A stretch of 64,000 nucleotides of DNA from Oscillospiraceae bacterium (GTDB lineage: Bacteria; Bacillota; Clostridia; Oscillospirales; Oscillospiraceae): positions 124,001 to 188,000 of the forward strand of contig CAJTFN010000010.1 in NCBI GenBank assembly GCA_910575815.1, in the 5' to 3' direction. A model generated the notes under the pieces. That model was not told the DNA's origin and did not search any database. It worked only from the letters and a program-made list of their open reading frames with translations. This document shows, piece by piece, positions 45,222 through 58,203 of this stretch; position 1 is the first letter of the stretch; every line of letters starts with the position of its first letter. The position numbers and the translations under genes were made by a program.

Positions 45222-46739
45222 CTAGCCTTTCAGAATATCAGTATTCCGATATTGAATTGCCTCCGCCAGGTGGGCAGCCCCAATCTCCGCCTCCCCGTCC
45301 AGGTCGGCAATGGTCCGGGCCACCCGGAGAATCCGGTCATGAGACCGGGCCGTCAGCCCCATCCGCTGAAAGGCGTTTTTCATCAGAGCCTCCCCCGCCG
45401 GGTCCAGGCGGCAAAGCTCCCCCAGCAGCGCCGGGGAAATCTGCGCGTTGCAGACCGCGCCGCTGCCCGCCAGCCGCTGGGATTGCACCGCCCGGGCGGC
45501 GTCCACCCGGGCCTTCACCTCCGCCGAGGACTCCGGAGTCTCCCGGCGGCGCATGGCCTCGTACTCCACCGACGGTACCGTCACGTGCAAATCCATCCGG
45601 TCCAGCAAGGGCCCGGAAATTTTCTCCACATACCGCTCCCGGTCCCGGGGAGAACAGGTGCACCGCCGGTCCGGGTGCCCCCGCCAGCCGCAGCGGCAGG
45701 GATTCATGGCGCAGATGAGCTGGAACCGGGCGGGGAGGCGCAGGGTGCCCCCGGCCCGGGAGATGGTGACCTCCCCGTCCTCCAGGGGCTGGCGAAGAAC
45801 CTCCAGGGCGTCCCGGCGGAACTCCGGCAGCTCGTCCAGAAAGAGGACCCCGTTGTGGGCCAGTGAGATTTCCCCGGGCCGCATAAAGGGGCCGCCGCCG
45901 GTGAGAGCAGAGGCGGAGACGGTGTGATGGGGACTCCGGAAGGGGCGGCGGGTGAGCAGGGGATGCTTGGGGTCCGACAATCCCGCCACGGACCACACGC
46001 CGGAGGCCGCCAGGGCCTCCTCCCGGCTCATGTCCGGCAGAATGGAGGGCAAACGCTTGGCAAGCATGGATTTTCCCGCGCCGGGGGAGCCGATCATCAG
46101 AAGGTTGTGCCCGCCGGCGGCGGCGATCTCCAGAGCCCGCTTCACGTTCTCCTGGCCCATCACGTCCTGAAGGTTCAGAAGCCCCGCCTCGTCCTCTTCC
46201 GGCGTCCAGGCCGGGGCGGGAGAGAGCCGGATTTCTCCCCGAAGGTGGGCCGTCAGAGCCGCCACGTCCGGCACGCCGTAGACCGTCAACCCTCCTGCCA
46301 GGGTGGCCTCCGCGGCGTTGTCCGCCGGAACGAAAAGCTGCCGGACCCCCGCTTTCTCCGCCGCCAGGGCCATGGGGAGAACCCCCGCCACGCTCCGCAG
46401 GGTCCCGGACAGGGACAGTTCTCCTAAGAAGGCCGCGTCCGCCGGGGGCTCCGGCAGGTCACCGGCAGCCGCCAGGAGGCCTACGAAAATAGGGAGGTCG
46501 TAGAGGGTTCCCGCCTTCTTCTGCCCCGCCGGGGCCAGGTTCACGGTGATGCGGCTGACGGGAAACTTGGCCCCGCAGTTCTTCACCGCCGCCCGGACCC
46601 GCTCCCGGGCCTCCCGGACGGCGGCGTCCGGCAGGCCCACCACGTCAAAGGCGGGGAGCCCGCCGGAGAGAAAGCACTCGGCGCTGACCTCGTAGCCGGA
46701 GACGCCGTTTAAGCCAAGGGAACGCACCGTGACCACCAT
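45222..46739 (-). CDS. comM: YifB/ComM-family AAA+ ATPase
   Basis: 505 residues from ATG 46739 with GGGAGGT on the minus strand; an upstream start at 46757 has no ribosome site. The N-terminal Lon-like ChlI domain (GLPAFDVVGLPDAAVREARERVRAA), Walker A GSPGAGKS (about 217), the MgChl AAA core with GVLFLDELPEF, and the family's Cys-rich insertion (MNPCRCGWRG, RRCTCSP) are present. ComM relatives are hexameric helicases that promote branch migration during natural transformation; in Firmicutes the role is less clear. Confidence 0.95.
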   Translation of the reverse strand: MVVTVRSLGLNGVSGYEVSAECFLSGGLPAFDVVGLPDAAVREARERVRAAVKNCGAKFPVSRITVNLAPAGQKKAGTLYDLPIFVGLLAAAGDLPEPPADAAFLGELSLSGTLRSVAGVLPMALAAEKAGVRQLFVPADNAAEATLAGGLTVYGVPDVAALTAHLRGEIRLSPAPAWTPEEDEAGLLNLQDVMGQENVKRALEIAAAGGHNLLMIGSPGAGKSMLAKRLPSILPDMSREEALAASGVWSVAGLSDPKHPLLTRRPFRSPHHTVSASALTGGGPFMRPGEISLAHNGVLFLDELPEFRRDALEVLRQPLEDGEVTISRAGGTLRLPARFQLICAMNPCRCGWRGHPDRRCTCSPRDRERYVEKISGPLLDRMDLHVTVPSVEYEAMRRRETPESSAEVKARVDAARAVQSQRLAGSGAVCNAQISPALLGELCRLDPAGEALMKNAFQRMGLTARSHDRILRVARTIADLDGEAEIGAAHLAEAIQYRNTDILKG

Positions 46740-46989
46740 AAGACTTACCTCCCGCAAGCGGAGCGGCGGAGCGCCGCTGTGTTTCTATGGGATCATGATA
46801 CCACAGATTGGGGGAAATGGAAAGCGGAGAATGAGGAGGACGGGAATTTTCCGCTGGGAGAACGGGAGAAATTGTGTTGATGTTAAGTGAAGTTGACAAA
46901 ATTCCAACAGAAGTTGGTTGCGGAATGTTTTGAAACGCGAGATGCTGGTCCCGGCCTGAACGGCCCGTCAATATAAGGAGGACCGCAAC

Positions 46990-47361
46990 ATGAATTTCAA
47001 CGAAAAACTGATTGACCTGCGGAAAAGCAGGGGCTTGTCCCAAGAGGAACTGGGAGCTGAGCTGCATGTATCCCGGCAGACGGTATCCAAATGGGAGTCC
47101 GCCCAGTCTTATCCTGACTTCCAGCGATTAGTGCTTCTGAGTGATTACTTCGGCTTGACGCTGGACGCGCTGGTTCGGGACGTGGATGTGCAGGAGGTCC
47201 GGGAAAAGAATTGGAACAGCGAAAAGCTGGACTCCATTTACCAGGACGTGAACAAGGCGAAGCGGATTTTTAGGTGGTGGCTGATTGGCGCGGGGACGGC
47301 GGCGGGGATTGTACTGACCCTGTTGGTGAATTTCTTTCTCCACGCGATGTTCGTCTGGTAA
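46990..47361 (+). CDS. XRE-family regulator with C-terminal membrane segment
   Basis: 123 residues from ATG 46990 behind TAAGGAGG. Residues 5-60 are the helix-turn-helix (LSQEELGAELHVSRQTVSKWESAQSYPDFQRLVLLSDYFGLTLDAL), a charged linker follows, and residues about 98-118 span the membrane (IGAGTAAGIVLTLLVNFFL). Membrane-tethered XRE proteins of this layout are common in Clostridia and are thought to sense envelope state. It lies between the divergent comM gene and nifJ; either could be a target. Confidence 0.9.
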   Translation: MNFNEKLIDLRKSRGLSQEELGAELHVSRQTVSKWESAQSYPDFQRLVLLSDYFGLTLDALVRDVDVQEVREKNWNSEKLDSIYQDVNKAKRIFRWWLIGAGTAAGIVLTLLVNFFLHAMFVW

Positions 47362-47424
47362 GCGGAATCGTTTACCCGCCAAGAATCCCTGGGAAAATTT
47401 GTGCAAAAAATAACAAAGCGGCGG

Positions 47425-47453
47425 TTTACACTGGGAAACAGCCGTGCTATAAT
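47425..47453 (+). promoter_or_regulatory. Sigma-A promoter of nifJ
   Basis: TTTACA (47425-47430), 17 nt, TATAAT (47448-47453). The consensus -10 marks it as a housekeeping promoter despite the TTTACA -35. The leader is about 85 nt. Confidence 0.8.
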
Positions 47454-47546
47454 AGAACTGCATGGGGTTCCGGAGGGAGAGATCCCGAGGCCCCTGTCTT
47501 GGAGAGATTGCCGTCCCCGGGCGGCAAATTTACAGGAGGTAAGTTT

Positions 47547-51212
<3,666 letters not shown>

Positions 51213-51298
51213 GGCGTCGCAAAGTCCGCTAAGCTCCGTTCCCGCCGCCGGCCTGCGGCCTCTGGCGAGAACTGCGCCCGCTCCCTTGCTCCGCCTCT

Positions 51299-51325
51299 TT
51301 TCAAGGGGGAGCAGGCTCCCCCTTG
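51299..51325. repeat. Hairpin downstream of nifJ
   Basis: TCAAGGGGGAG pairs perfectly with CTCCCCCTTGA around a 4-nt loop. It may protect the nifJ mRNA 3' end. Confidence 0.5.
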
Positions 51326-51385
51326 AGCAACCCCCACCCCCTGCGGGGGGACGGGGGACGGGAGACGGTAGAATTTTCAACAAGA

Positions 51386-51422
51386 GAGGACCACGGGCAA
51401 AGCCCGTGGTCCTCTTTCTTTG
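51386..51422. terminator. Terminator between nifJ and the S41 protease gene
   Basis: GAGGACCACGGGC pairs with GCCCGTGGTCCTC, followed by TTTCTTT. Serves the convergent genes. Confidence 0.85.
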
Positions 51423-51459
51423 GGGGCTGTCCAGGTTGGGCCGTTTTCTGCCTCTGTTC

Positions 51460-53169
51460 TCAAGCGGTCAGGGCTTTCAGAGCCTCCGCCAGCTTCTCTC
51501 CCTGGCTCCGGGTGAGCCCTCCGGTGAAGTCCGCGTCCGCCGGAAGCAGACCCAGGTCCCAGGCCCGGGTTACTGCGTCCTGGCTTCCGCCCAGCGCCGC
51601 CGGGACGGGGCCCATCCGCTTTGCCGCCGGGTCCGGTTTCAGGTCCAGCGCCTCCGCCGTCCGGCCCAGGAAGACCGCCGCCTCCCGCCAGGTGAGAGGC
51701 CGGGAAGCGGAGAAGCTGCCGTCCGCGCCGCCCTTGGCGACGTTGTATTCCTTGGCCCAGAGCAGAGCCCCCAGATACCACTCGATACCGAAACAGTCAT
51801 CGAAGGGTGGCCCTCCGGCGTTCGCATCCGGACGTCCCGCCGCCTCATAGAGCTGCCCCAGGAAACGCCCCCGGGTCAGGGGCGCGTCGGGAAATTCCGC
51901 CTGCTCCAGCTTTTCCGGGTGGGCCAGAAGCCAGTCCACCAGGGTGTCCCTGCCGTTCAGAGTGTCCTCCAGGGTTTGCGGGACGTTGACGTCCGCCTCC
52001 AGGGCCTCTACGCCCCGGCCCGCCGCCGCGTCCAGCAGGGTGTTCAGGTCCAGATATTTGCTGGACACCTGCCCCCGGACCTTGGAGTTGGGCAGGGAAA
52101 AGGTCTTGACTGCCCCGAAGTGGCAGACGCTGCCTCCGGCGGCTTCACCGGCCAGCACGCCGCCCATCTCCTGGATTTCCACGGCGTTGATCAGGGCGGA
52201 GGAGAAGGTGGCCTCCCCGATGAGGCCCACCAGCTCGGTCCCGCCGTCCATGGCCAGGCGCAGGACTTCAAACAAGGGCCAAATCACCCCGTCGGACCCG
52301 CCGCCGTTGTTCCGCAGGTCCAGCAGCACCCGGTCATAGTCCCCGTCCCTCAGGTCCTTGGCAACCAGGGCGGCGAAGTCCTCCATGGACAGGTCTTCCG
52401 CCTCCTGGCAGGTGTTGTATTGAATGTAGTATACGTCCTCCGTCAAGGGCTTGGCCAAGTAATAGGCGTCTACCGCCGCTGTCTCCGGCTGGCCTTTGAT
52501 CCGGTCCGAAATCCGTACAATTTCCAGCTCGTTCATGGCCTTCTGCTCCATGGGTTCCAGGCTGAGGCTTTTTCCATTTTTCAGAGTGACCGTCAAGGGC
52601 TTCCCGGCCTCTACCAGTCCCAGGTACTCATAGATATCGGCCACATTGCAGGCCTGCCGGAAGGACCGGCGGAGGTGCACCGGGTTGTCGGAGGCAAACA
52701 GGGTTCCGTAAACCTCAATGACCTCCTCCACCGGCTTTCCCGCCAGAAGCGTGACCTCCTGGCACAGCAGGTCCTCGTCCTCCAAGGCTGCGGCGGAGAG
52801 ATACCAGCTCTCCCCCCGCCGGACCATGGAGAAAGGATAGGCCCGGAGCTCCGCCGTCCCGCCGATAACAATGCTGGTGTGGGAATCCCCCACCAGGGAC
52901 GTCAGGCGCATCAGGTCCAGCAAGAATTCTGTGTTGCTCACGGTGTCCAGCCGTCCCTCGATCTCCGCTTTCAGCGCCAGGAACTCGGTCTCCGGTGTGT
53001 TGGCGAAGGCGTCCGGGTGGCTCTCTGTCAGGACTTTTTCATAGAGAAAATCCAAATCCTCCTGCCGTCCCGCCGCGCTCCAAGGCTCCGCCGCCAGGGC
53101 CGGAACCGCCAAAACAGCGGCCAGGCACAGTCCCAGGACCCAGCTGGCCAGGTGTCTGCGTTTGTTCAT
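51460..53169 (-). CDS. Secreted S41-family protease with C-terminal SLH repeats
   Basis: 569 residues from ATG 53169 with GGAGGG upstream on the minus strand. Signal peptide residues 1-27 (AVPALAAEP). The middle (about 90-400) shows the S41 tail-specific protease pattern: LLDLRNNGGGSDG and GEATFSSALINA, where a Ser should be the nucleophile. The C-terminal 140 residues contain SLH-like repeats (LTRGRFLGQLYEAAG, EYNVAKGGADGSFSASRPLTWREAAVFLGR, LTRSQGEKLAEAL), so the enzyme is probably anchored to the cell wall. No PDZ domain is obvious. Confidence 0.9.
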   Translation of the reverse strand: MNKRRHLASWVLGLCLAAVLAVPALAAEPWSAAGRQEDLDFLYEKVLTESHPDAFANTPETEFLALKAEIEGRLDTVSNTEFLLDLMRLTSLVGDSHTSIVIGGTAELRAYPFSMVRRGESWYLSAAALEDEDLLCQEVTLLAGKPVEEVIEVYGTLFASDNPVHLRRSFRQACNVADIYEYLGLVEAGKPLTVTLKNGKSLSLEPMEQKAMNELEIVRISDRIKGQPETAAVDAYYLAKPLTEDVYYIQYNTCQEAEDLSMEDFAALVAKDLRDGDYDRVLLDLRNNGGGSDGVIWPLFEVLRLAMDGGTELVGLIGEATFSSALINAVEIQEMGGVLAGEAAGGSVCHFGAVKTFSLPNSKVRGQVSSKYLDLNTLLDAAAGRGVEALEADVNVPQTLEDTLNGRDTLVDWLLAHPEKLEQAEFPDAPLTRGRFLGQLYEAAGRPDANAGGPPFDDCFGIEWYLGALLWAKEYNVAKGGADGSFSASRPLTWREAAVFLGRTAEALDLKPDPAAKRMGPVPAALGGSQDAVTRAWDLGLLPADADFTGGLTRSQGEKLAEALKALTA

Positions 53170-53497
53170 GAATCATGCCCTCCGTTTCACTAGTATGATA
53201 ATACAATAATACACAAGGAGCTTCCCGAAGTCAAGCTCCAAAATACAAAAACGAGACAGAGGGGGAAAATTCTTCAAAAGAAGACCGCCTTTTGGAGGGC
53301 TGCCGCTCAAAACCGCGGGGGAGACGGTTCTTTGCCCCCCGCGATCTATGGAGGGGAAAATGGCGGCGCCTTCTTTCAGGCGGTCTTTTCTGTGATAGAG
53401 TCAAAACGTTTGAGAAGGGATGCCCCGATGCAGTGTGGTCCGGCCCTGAAGTGCATATCTGCTCCAGGGCCGGAAAGAAGCCCGTCTGTAACGGGGA
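53170..53497. other. Gap between the S41 and M3 peptidase genes
   Basis: The two minus-strand genes are separated by 328 bp containing arms AAGACCGCC/GGCGGTCTT about 110 bp apart and a terminator for the upstream M3 operon at 53439-53474 (TCCGGCCCTG/CAGGGCCGGA). No gene is seen. Confidence 0.6.
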
Positions 53498-55450
53498 CTA
53501 GAGCTCCCAGGGAGGTTTTTTGTCCTGGGAAGACCAGGGGTCTTCCCGGCTCTGGGGAGCCCAGGGCTCTCCGGCTTCCCGATGCCGCTTCTCCGCCCGC
53601 TCCCGTCTGGAGGGCCGGGCGCGGAGCCAGAGTATGAAAACAATCCCGGCCAGGCCAAAGGCGAGGAAAACCATGTTTTCCGCCGGTTCCCGGCGGGCGG
53701 GTTTCCCGTCATAGGAAACCGGGTCTCCGTCCAGATAGTGTTCCAGCGTCTCCGCCAGGGCGGGGATGGTCTCCTGGTTGAAGATGTCCCGAAGGCCCAC
53801 CTTGCTCACCGCCTCCCGATAGGGCAGGGAGAGGGAGAGGGCGGAGAGCTCCAGATACACCTCCTTGGCGTCCCGGGGGCTGTCCAGGTAGAGGAACCAG
53901 AGGTCCAGGGCCGAGAGGGCGGAGGTGGCGTAGCTGATGAAGTACAGAGGGTCATGGAAATTGTGGGAGACCTGCACCCAGTAGGAGTCCTCCTCCACGC
54001 CGGGCTCATAGGAATAGCCGTATTCCTCCGAGAGGGTCTTAAAGAGCCGGTTCAGCTCCTCCACGGATAGCTCCGGGTTCTCGTAGACAGCGGTTTGGAA
54101 TTCGTCGTAGAGGCAGCCCTCCAATATGGAGTCCAGAATGTTGTAAAGAACAACATCCCGGTAAATTTTCCCGCAGCGCTCTCCGAAGATCTCCCCGGCA
54201 TAGCTGGTGAACATCAGCTCCAGGGCCTGGGAGTGAATCTCCCCCACGTCGATGTTGAAGTTGGCCCAAAGCTCGTGCTGCACGCAGTGGAAGGTCTCGT
54301 TGAAGTGACCGAACTCGTGGATCAGGTCGCTGTAGTCCTGATAGTTCCCATAGGGAGAGAGGAAGATGAAGGCGCTGCCATAGGCCGGAAGGGCCTGGGT
54401 GTAGCTGGTGGGCAGCTTGTCTTCCGCATACGCGATGTCGTACAGATGGTGCTCCCGCATGAAGGCAAAGGTCCGGCCCATTTCCCGGTCAAATTCCCGG
54501 ACAAAGGGCTGGATGTCGTCCAGCAGTTCTTCGCCGCTCTTTCGGCTGCGGACGTCCAGAGCCCGGATGTCCCGGTCGGTGAACGTTTCCGCCAGCTGGA
54601 GCTGGAGAGGGAGGATGTACTCTTTTGCCGCCGCCCAGAGGGCCTTCGCGTCCAGCAGGGTATAGTCCCGATTGTAGATGGCACGATAGGCGTAGGCGGT
54701 GTAGCCGCTGTACCCCGCCGCCAGGGCGATCTCTGTCCGGAGCCGGACCAGCTCCCGGTACAGTTCCCCCGCCGCCTGGGCTTGGGCTTCCTCCAGGGCG
54801 GTGGACACCGCCCAATAGGTCTCCTCGTCCGCCGCGGACTCCAGGGTCTCCAGAGTCCAGCTCCGGCCGGCCACCTCCACGGGAACGCCTTTGGAGAGGA
54901 TCTGGTCGTATTCCTGGGTCAGCCGCTCTACCTCCTCCCGGAGGACGGCGTCCTCCTCCGACAGGCCCTCGTAGCCCAAGAGACTCTGGGCGGCGTCCTC
55001 TCCGGCGCTGGTATCCAGAACGTCCCGGTAGGAAGAGACAGCCAGGGCGGAGAACACCTCATAGCAGCGGTTGAACAGCCGGAGGCTCTGGTTGGAGAGC
55101 TCCAGATACAAGGCCGCCGCCTCCGGCGCGCCGCCACCGGCGTCGTACTGGATGCTGCTGAGGACCTCCTTGGTAATGAGGACGTTCATCTCGGATAAGA
55201 TCTGGTCGTACAGAGCTTGAACCCGCTGGCGGGTTTGGCCCCTGGGACGGCTGTTGCGCCCGCAGACACTTTCCAGCTCCTCCAGGGCGGCTACCAATTC
55301 GGTCTCGTCAAAGCCGGTGACCGGCAGCATGTCCTCGTAGTCCACCTCCGGGTGGTCGGAGACCGGGTATTCCCATTTCACAGCCTGGGCAGCCGGTCCG
55401 GCGAGGAGAGAGAGGGCCAGCAGCAGGCAAAGTAAGGCTTTATTTCTCAT
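53498..55450 (-). CDS. Membrane-anchored M3-family (oligoendopeptidase-like) metallopeptidase
   Basis: 650 residues from ATG 55450. Signal peptide residues 1-23 (LALSLLAGPAAQA), then a long helical body as in M3 peptidases, with the zinc site LIHEFGHFNE at about residues 379-388 and a downstream Glu in EIHSQALELMF (about 407-417). A C-terminal membrane segment (about 595-613, MVFLAFGLAGIVFILWL) and a charged cytoplasmic tail follow, so the catalytic part faces outside. Its ATG overlaps the stop of the upstream membrane protein (ATGA). Confidence 0.88.
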   Translation of the reverse strand: MRNKALLCLLLALSLLAGPAAQAVKWEYPVSDHPEVDYEDMLPVTGFDETELVAALEELESVCGRNSRPRGQTRQRVQALYDQILSEMNVLITKEVLSSIQYDAGGGAPEAAALYLELSNQSLRLFNRCYEVFSALAVSSYRDVLDTSAGEDAAQSLLGYEGLSEEDAVLREEVERLTQEYDQILSKGVPVEVAGRSWTLETLESAADEETYWAVSTALEEAQAQAAGELYRELVRLRTEIALAAGYSGYTAYAYRAIYNRDYTLLDAKALWAAAKEYILPLQLQLAETFTDRDIRALDVRSRKSGEELLDDIQPFVREFDREMGRTFAFMREHHLYDIAYAEDKLPTSYTQALPAYGSAFIFLSPYGNYQDYSDLIHEFGHFNETFHCVQHELWANFNIDVGEIHSQALELMFTSYAGEIFGERCGKIYRDVVLYNILDSILEGCLYDEFQTAVYENPELSVEELNRLFKTLSEEYGYSYEPGVEEDSYWVQVSHNFHDPLYFISYATSALSALDLWFLYLDSPRDAKEVYLELSALSLSLPYREAVSKVGLRDIFNQETIPALAETLEHYLDGDPVSYDGKPARREPAENMVFLAFGLAGIVFILWLRARPSRRERAEKRHREAGEPWAPQSREDPWSSQDKKPPWEL

Positions 55451-56004
55451 GGCAGACCTCGGGATTCCAGTGTTTTCCGCTCCGCCCGCCGAAGCAGCGC
55501 CAGGGCGGTGAGTACATCCAGTACCGGAAGAAATTGACAGGCGCTCCACAGGCCGGAGAGGTTCGCCCCCTCCTCCCGAAGGGAGCGGACGGCCAGCCAG
55601 CCGGTGATTCCGCTTTGGATAATCAGCAGCCAGGTGACGCAAACCGGAATGGGGACCAGCAGGAGGAAGATCCCCCGGGAGGCCGCCGTAAGGGCCCCCC
55701 AGACCAGGAAGCTCCAAAGGAAATTGACCAGGTAGAAGGGAACCGATCCCAGCTTCAGCGTCCGCCAGGCGGCCAAAAGGCGGTCTGTCCGGCTCCGGCG
55801 GTAGGCCAGAATGGAGGCTCCCGCGCTGCTCCATCCCAGAAGCTGTACCAGAAGCAGCATGGCCAGATAAAACAGCAGCAGACCGCCGTTGAAGCGGTTC
55901 CACCCCGCGCCGGCCCAGCCCAGGTAGAGGATGCCCACCGGCGTCACGACACTGAGAAGCAGGTGAAGGTACATCCCCGCCAGAAAGAGCTTGGCGGTCC
56001 TCAT
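55447..56004 (-). CDS. Four-helix membrane protein in an AAA+/peptidase operon
   Basis: 185 residues from ATG 56004. Hydrophobic segments at about 8-28, 42-62, 90-108 and 112-132, with a short cytoplasmic tail. No enzymatic motif. Both ends overlap neighbours by the ATGA arrangement, linking it tightly to the AAA+ ATPase upstream and the M3 peptidase downstream. It may act as their membrane partner; the family is not recognised. Confidence 0.85.
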   Translation of the reverse strand: MRTAKLFLAGMYLHLLLSVVTPVGILYLGWAGAGWNRFNGGLLLFYLAMLLLVQLLGWSSAGASILAYRRSRTDRLLAAWRTLKLGSVPFYLVNFLWSFLVWGALTAASRGIFLLLVPIPVCVTWLLIIQSGITGWLAVRSLREEGANLSGLWSACQFLPVLDVLTALALLRRAERKTLESRGLP

Positions 56005-57077
56005 GCCTCCGCCTCCCGGCCCTGGGCCGCCAGCACGTCCGCCGCCGTCAGCTTCATCAGGTCCTCCCGGGTGACGGTCTCCAGACCCGCCAGCCGGTTA
56101 GCCTGGCACACCAGGATCCGCTCAAAGACATTCCGCACGCCCCGGGCGTTGCCAAAGGATTCCGGGTTCTGGTTTTCCCGTTGCAGGAAGTTCCGGACCT
56201 CTCCGGCGGCGGCCTCCTCCAGCTCATAGCAGCCCTTGGCGCAGCGAAGCTTGAAAATCTCCAGCAGCTCTTCGGGGTTGTAATCCTCGAAATGGAGAAA
56301 ACGGTTAAACCGGGACTCCAGGCCGGGGTTGGAGTGAATAAAGCGGTCCATGAGCTGATCGTAGCCGGCGGCGATGACCACCAGATCGTCCCGGTGGTCC
56401 TCCATGGCCTTTAAAATGGTGTCGATGGCCTCCTGGCCGAAGTCGTTGCTCGAGGAGCCGTTGAGGGTGTAGGCCTCGTCGATGAACAGCACACCTCCCA
56501 GGGCCTTTTCGATGGCCTTTCCGGTTTTCAGCGCCGTCTGGCCCACGTAACCGGCCACCAGGCCGCTCCGGTCCACCTCCACCAGCTGGCCCTTGGAGAG
56601 GATGCCCAGGGCGCGGAACATGCGGGCCATGAGCCGGGCGATGGTGGTCTTGCCAGTGCCGGGGCTGCCGGAGAAAACCATGTGCAGGGACAGGTCCGTT
56701 ACCGGCAGGCCGTTTTTCTCCCGGAGCTGGTGAACCTTCACCAGGTCGATGAGGTTCCGGACCTCCTTTTTCACAGCGGCCAGGCCAATGTAGCCGTCCA
56801 GCTCCTTTTGCAGGTCCTCCAGGCTTTCCGGCGGGGTCTCCGGCGCTTCGCCGCTGGTCTGGGCGGTCTCCGTGGACGCGGTCCCTTCCCCCTGCCGAGG
56901 GGTCTCCGGCCTTTGGGGCGCCGCCGGTTTGGAGGGAATCTCCGGCGTTTTGGCCTCCGGCGAGGGAGACGCGCCCCAGAAATCGGAGCCCAGGCGGCGG
57001 AGGTTGTGCTCCGTCAGCGTTTGAATTACCTCCAGCTGCTGGAGGATGATCTCGTCCTTTTTGTCCTTCTTATCCAT
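56001..57077 (-). CDS. CbbX/SpoVK-like AAA+ ATPase
   Basis: 358 residues from ATG 57077. An N-terminal Pro/Glu/Thr-rich linker (about 30-85) precedes one AAA+ module: ELDGYIGLAAVKKEVRNLIDLV, Walker A FSGSPGTGKTT (about 137), the pore-type GYVGQTA, Walker B GVLFIDEAYTL (about 200) and the arginine finger segment NPGLESRFNRFLHF. This subgroup (CbbX, SpoVK, Bacillus stage V K) remodels protein complexes. The substrate is unknown. It starts 15 nt after the Gx-transporter stop and overlaps the next gene. Confidence 0.92.
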   Translation of the reverse strand: MDKKDKKDEIILQQLEVIQTLTEHNLRRLGSDFWGASPSPEAKTPEIPSKPAAPQRPETPRQGEGTASTETAQTSGEAPETPPESLEDLQKELDGYIGLAAVKKEVRNLIDLVKVHQLREKNGLPVTDLSLHMVFSGSPGTGKTTIARLMARMFRALGILSKGQLVEVDRSGLVAGYVGQTALKTGKAIEKALGGVLFIDEAYTLNGSSSNDFGQEAIDTILKAMEDHRDDLVVIAAGYDQLMDRFIHSNPGLESRFNRFLHFEDYNPEELLEIFKLRCAKGCYELEEAAAGEVRNFLQRENQNPESFGNARGVRNVFERILVCQANRLAGLETVTREDLMKLTAADVLAAQGREAEA

Positions 57078-57091
57078 ATTCCGTCCGCCTT

Positions 57092-57607
57092 TCATCCATT
57101 CATCAGCCCGGTGTGCCTCAGCCCCCGGAAGAGGCAGGCGGCGGCCAGGCCGGTTAATCCGCCGGTCAGCAGGGATACCGCCAGCAAAACGGGCAAATAA
57201 TACAGAGGAGCTCTGCTACCCAGAGTCAACACCGCCGCGGCGATCTGGCCGCAATTGTGAGCCGCCGCGCCGCCCACGGAGACGCCGTAAACGGACAGGC
57301 CCCGCCGCCGGGCCAGGAGGATCATGGTCCCCATGGCGCAAAGGCCCCCCAGGAGGGAGAAGAGCAGCGCGTTCACATTCCCCGCGAACAGGGACCCCAG
57401 AAAGCACCGGGCCAGCAAAATCAGCAGCGCCTCCCCCGGACCCAGGGCGAAGAGGGCGAAGAGGGTGACGACGTTGGCGAGGCCCAGCTTCACGCCGGGG
57501 ATGGGGATGGCCAGGGCCAGGGGAAAGAGGTTTTCCAGATAGCTCAGGGCCAGGGCCATGGCCGTCAGCAGGGCGCAGAGGGTCAGTTGCGTTGTGGTCA
57601 ATTTCAT
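57092..57607 (-). CDS. Gx transporter family membrane protein (EetB-like)
   Basis: 171 residues from ATG 57607 with GGGAGGC upstream on the minus strand. Five or six membrane segments; the family pattern LTAMALALSYLENLFPLALAIPIPGVKLGLANVVTLFALF and the Gly-rich GNVNALLFSLLGGLCAMG are clear. It is also annotated as heptaprenyl diphosphate synthase component I. In Listeria a relative (EetB) belongs to the extracellular electron transfer locus. Here it is downstream of ApbE and NusG-II genes, matching part of that locus. Confidence 0.9.
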   Translation of the reverse strand: MKLTTTQLTLCALLTAMALALSYLENLFPLALAIPIPGVKLGLANVVTLFALFALGPGEALLILLARCFLGSLFAGNVNALLFSLLGGLCAMGTMILLARRRGLSVYGVSVGGAAAHNCGQIAAAVLTLGSRAPLYYLPVLLAVSLLTGGLTGLAAACLFRGLRHTGLMNG

Positions 57608-57747
57608 AGTATGCCTCCCGTAGTCCCTGTACTCCGCCTTTCGTCCCTCGTTATCCCACAGGAAAGGGGGAACGCGCGGGAGGGGGATGAATCCATGGAG
57701 CGGGTGGGGGTTTCACCGGAGAGCCGTGGAAACGGAAGCGGGGGAAT

Positions 57748-58203
57748 TCATCCCAGCACCGCGTCCACCTCCGCCGGGTCCCCCGGGCCGCCCTCCAGGC
57801 GGACGATGATCCGGGCGGGAAGACAGACGATGCTCTGGCCCCCTCGGGAGATGGTCCCGGTGCGGACGCAGTCCTGGGTGGGGCAGTCGGAGAAGGCCAC
57901 CCGGAGGCCGGACTTCCCCGAGGGGGGCAGGGCGTTCCGGGACGGGTCCTCGTAGTCGACGCCATAGGTCACCGTCAGCGTATAGCCGTTGCTGGTGTAA
58001 GTGCGGGGCTGCTCCAGCAGCTCCTCGGGAGCGAAGCGGTCCGCCTCCGTGCCGTCCACGGACACCACCGCCGTCAGCGCCCCGCCGGAGTCCCCGCCCC
58101 GCCACTGGAACACCGCCAGGGCCATGGCCAGGGCCGCCACGGAGAGGATCACCAGGGCGTCTGCCCAGGTGGGGCGAAGCTTAGGAGACGGTCTCGTAGT
58201 CAT
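57748..58203 (-). CDS. NusG domain II-containing protein (EetA-like)
   Basis: 151 residues from ATG 58203, with AGGAGGAA somewhat far upstream. One N-terminal membrane segment (about residues 14-31, ALVILSVAALAMALAVFQW) anchors an outside NusG-II domain whose signature is visible (DCPTQDCVRTG, then GGQSIVCLPARIIVRLEG). Relatives sit beside Gx transporters and ApbE proteins and are linked to membrane flavin electron transfer. It overlaps the apbE end by 23 nt. A 140-bp gap separates it from the Gx gene. Confidence 0.9.
   Translation of the reverse strand: MTTRPSPKLRPTWADALVILSVAALAMALAVFQWRGGDSGGALTAVVSVDGTEADRFAPEELLEQPRTYTSNGYTLTVTYGVDYEDPSRNALPPSGKSGLRVAFSDCPTQDCVRTGTISRGGQSIVCLPARIIVRLEGGPGDPAEVDAVLG

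Noticed and set aside
47425..47453. TTTACA -35 before nifJ as a further TcdR-type promoter
   Set aside because: The -10 is consensus TATAAT at 17 nt, so it is an ordinary sigma-A promoter. It shows that TTTACA alone is not diagnostic.
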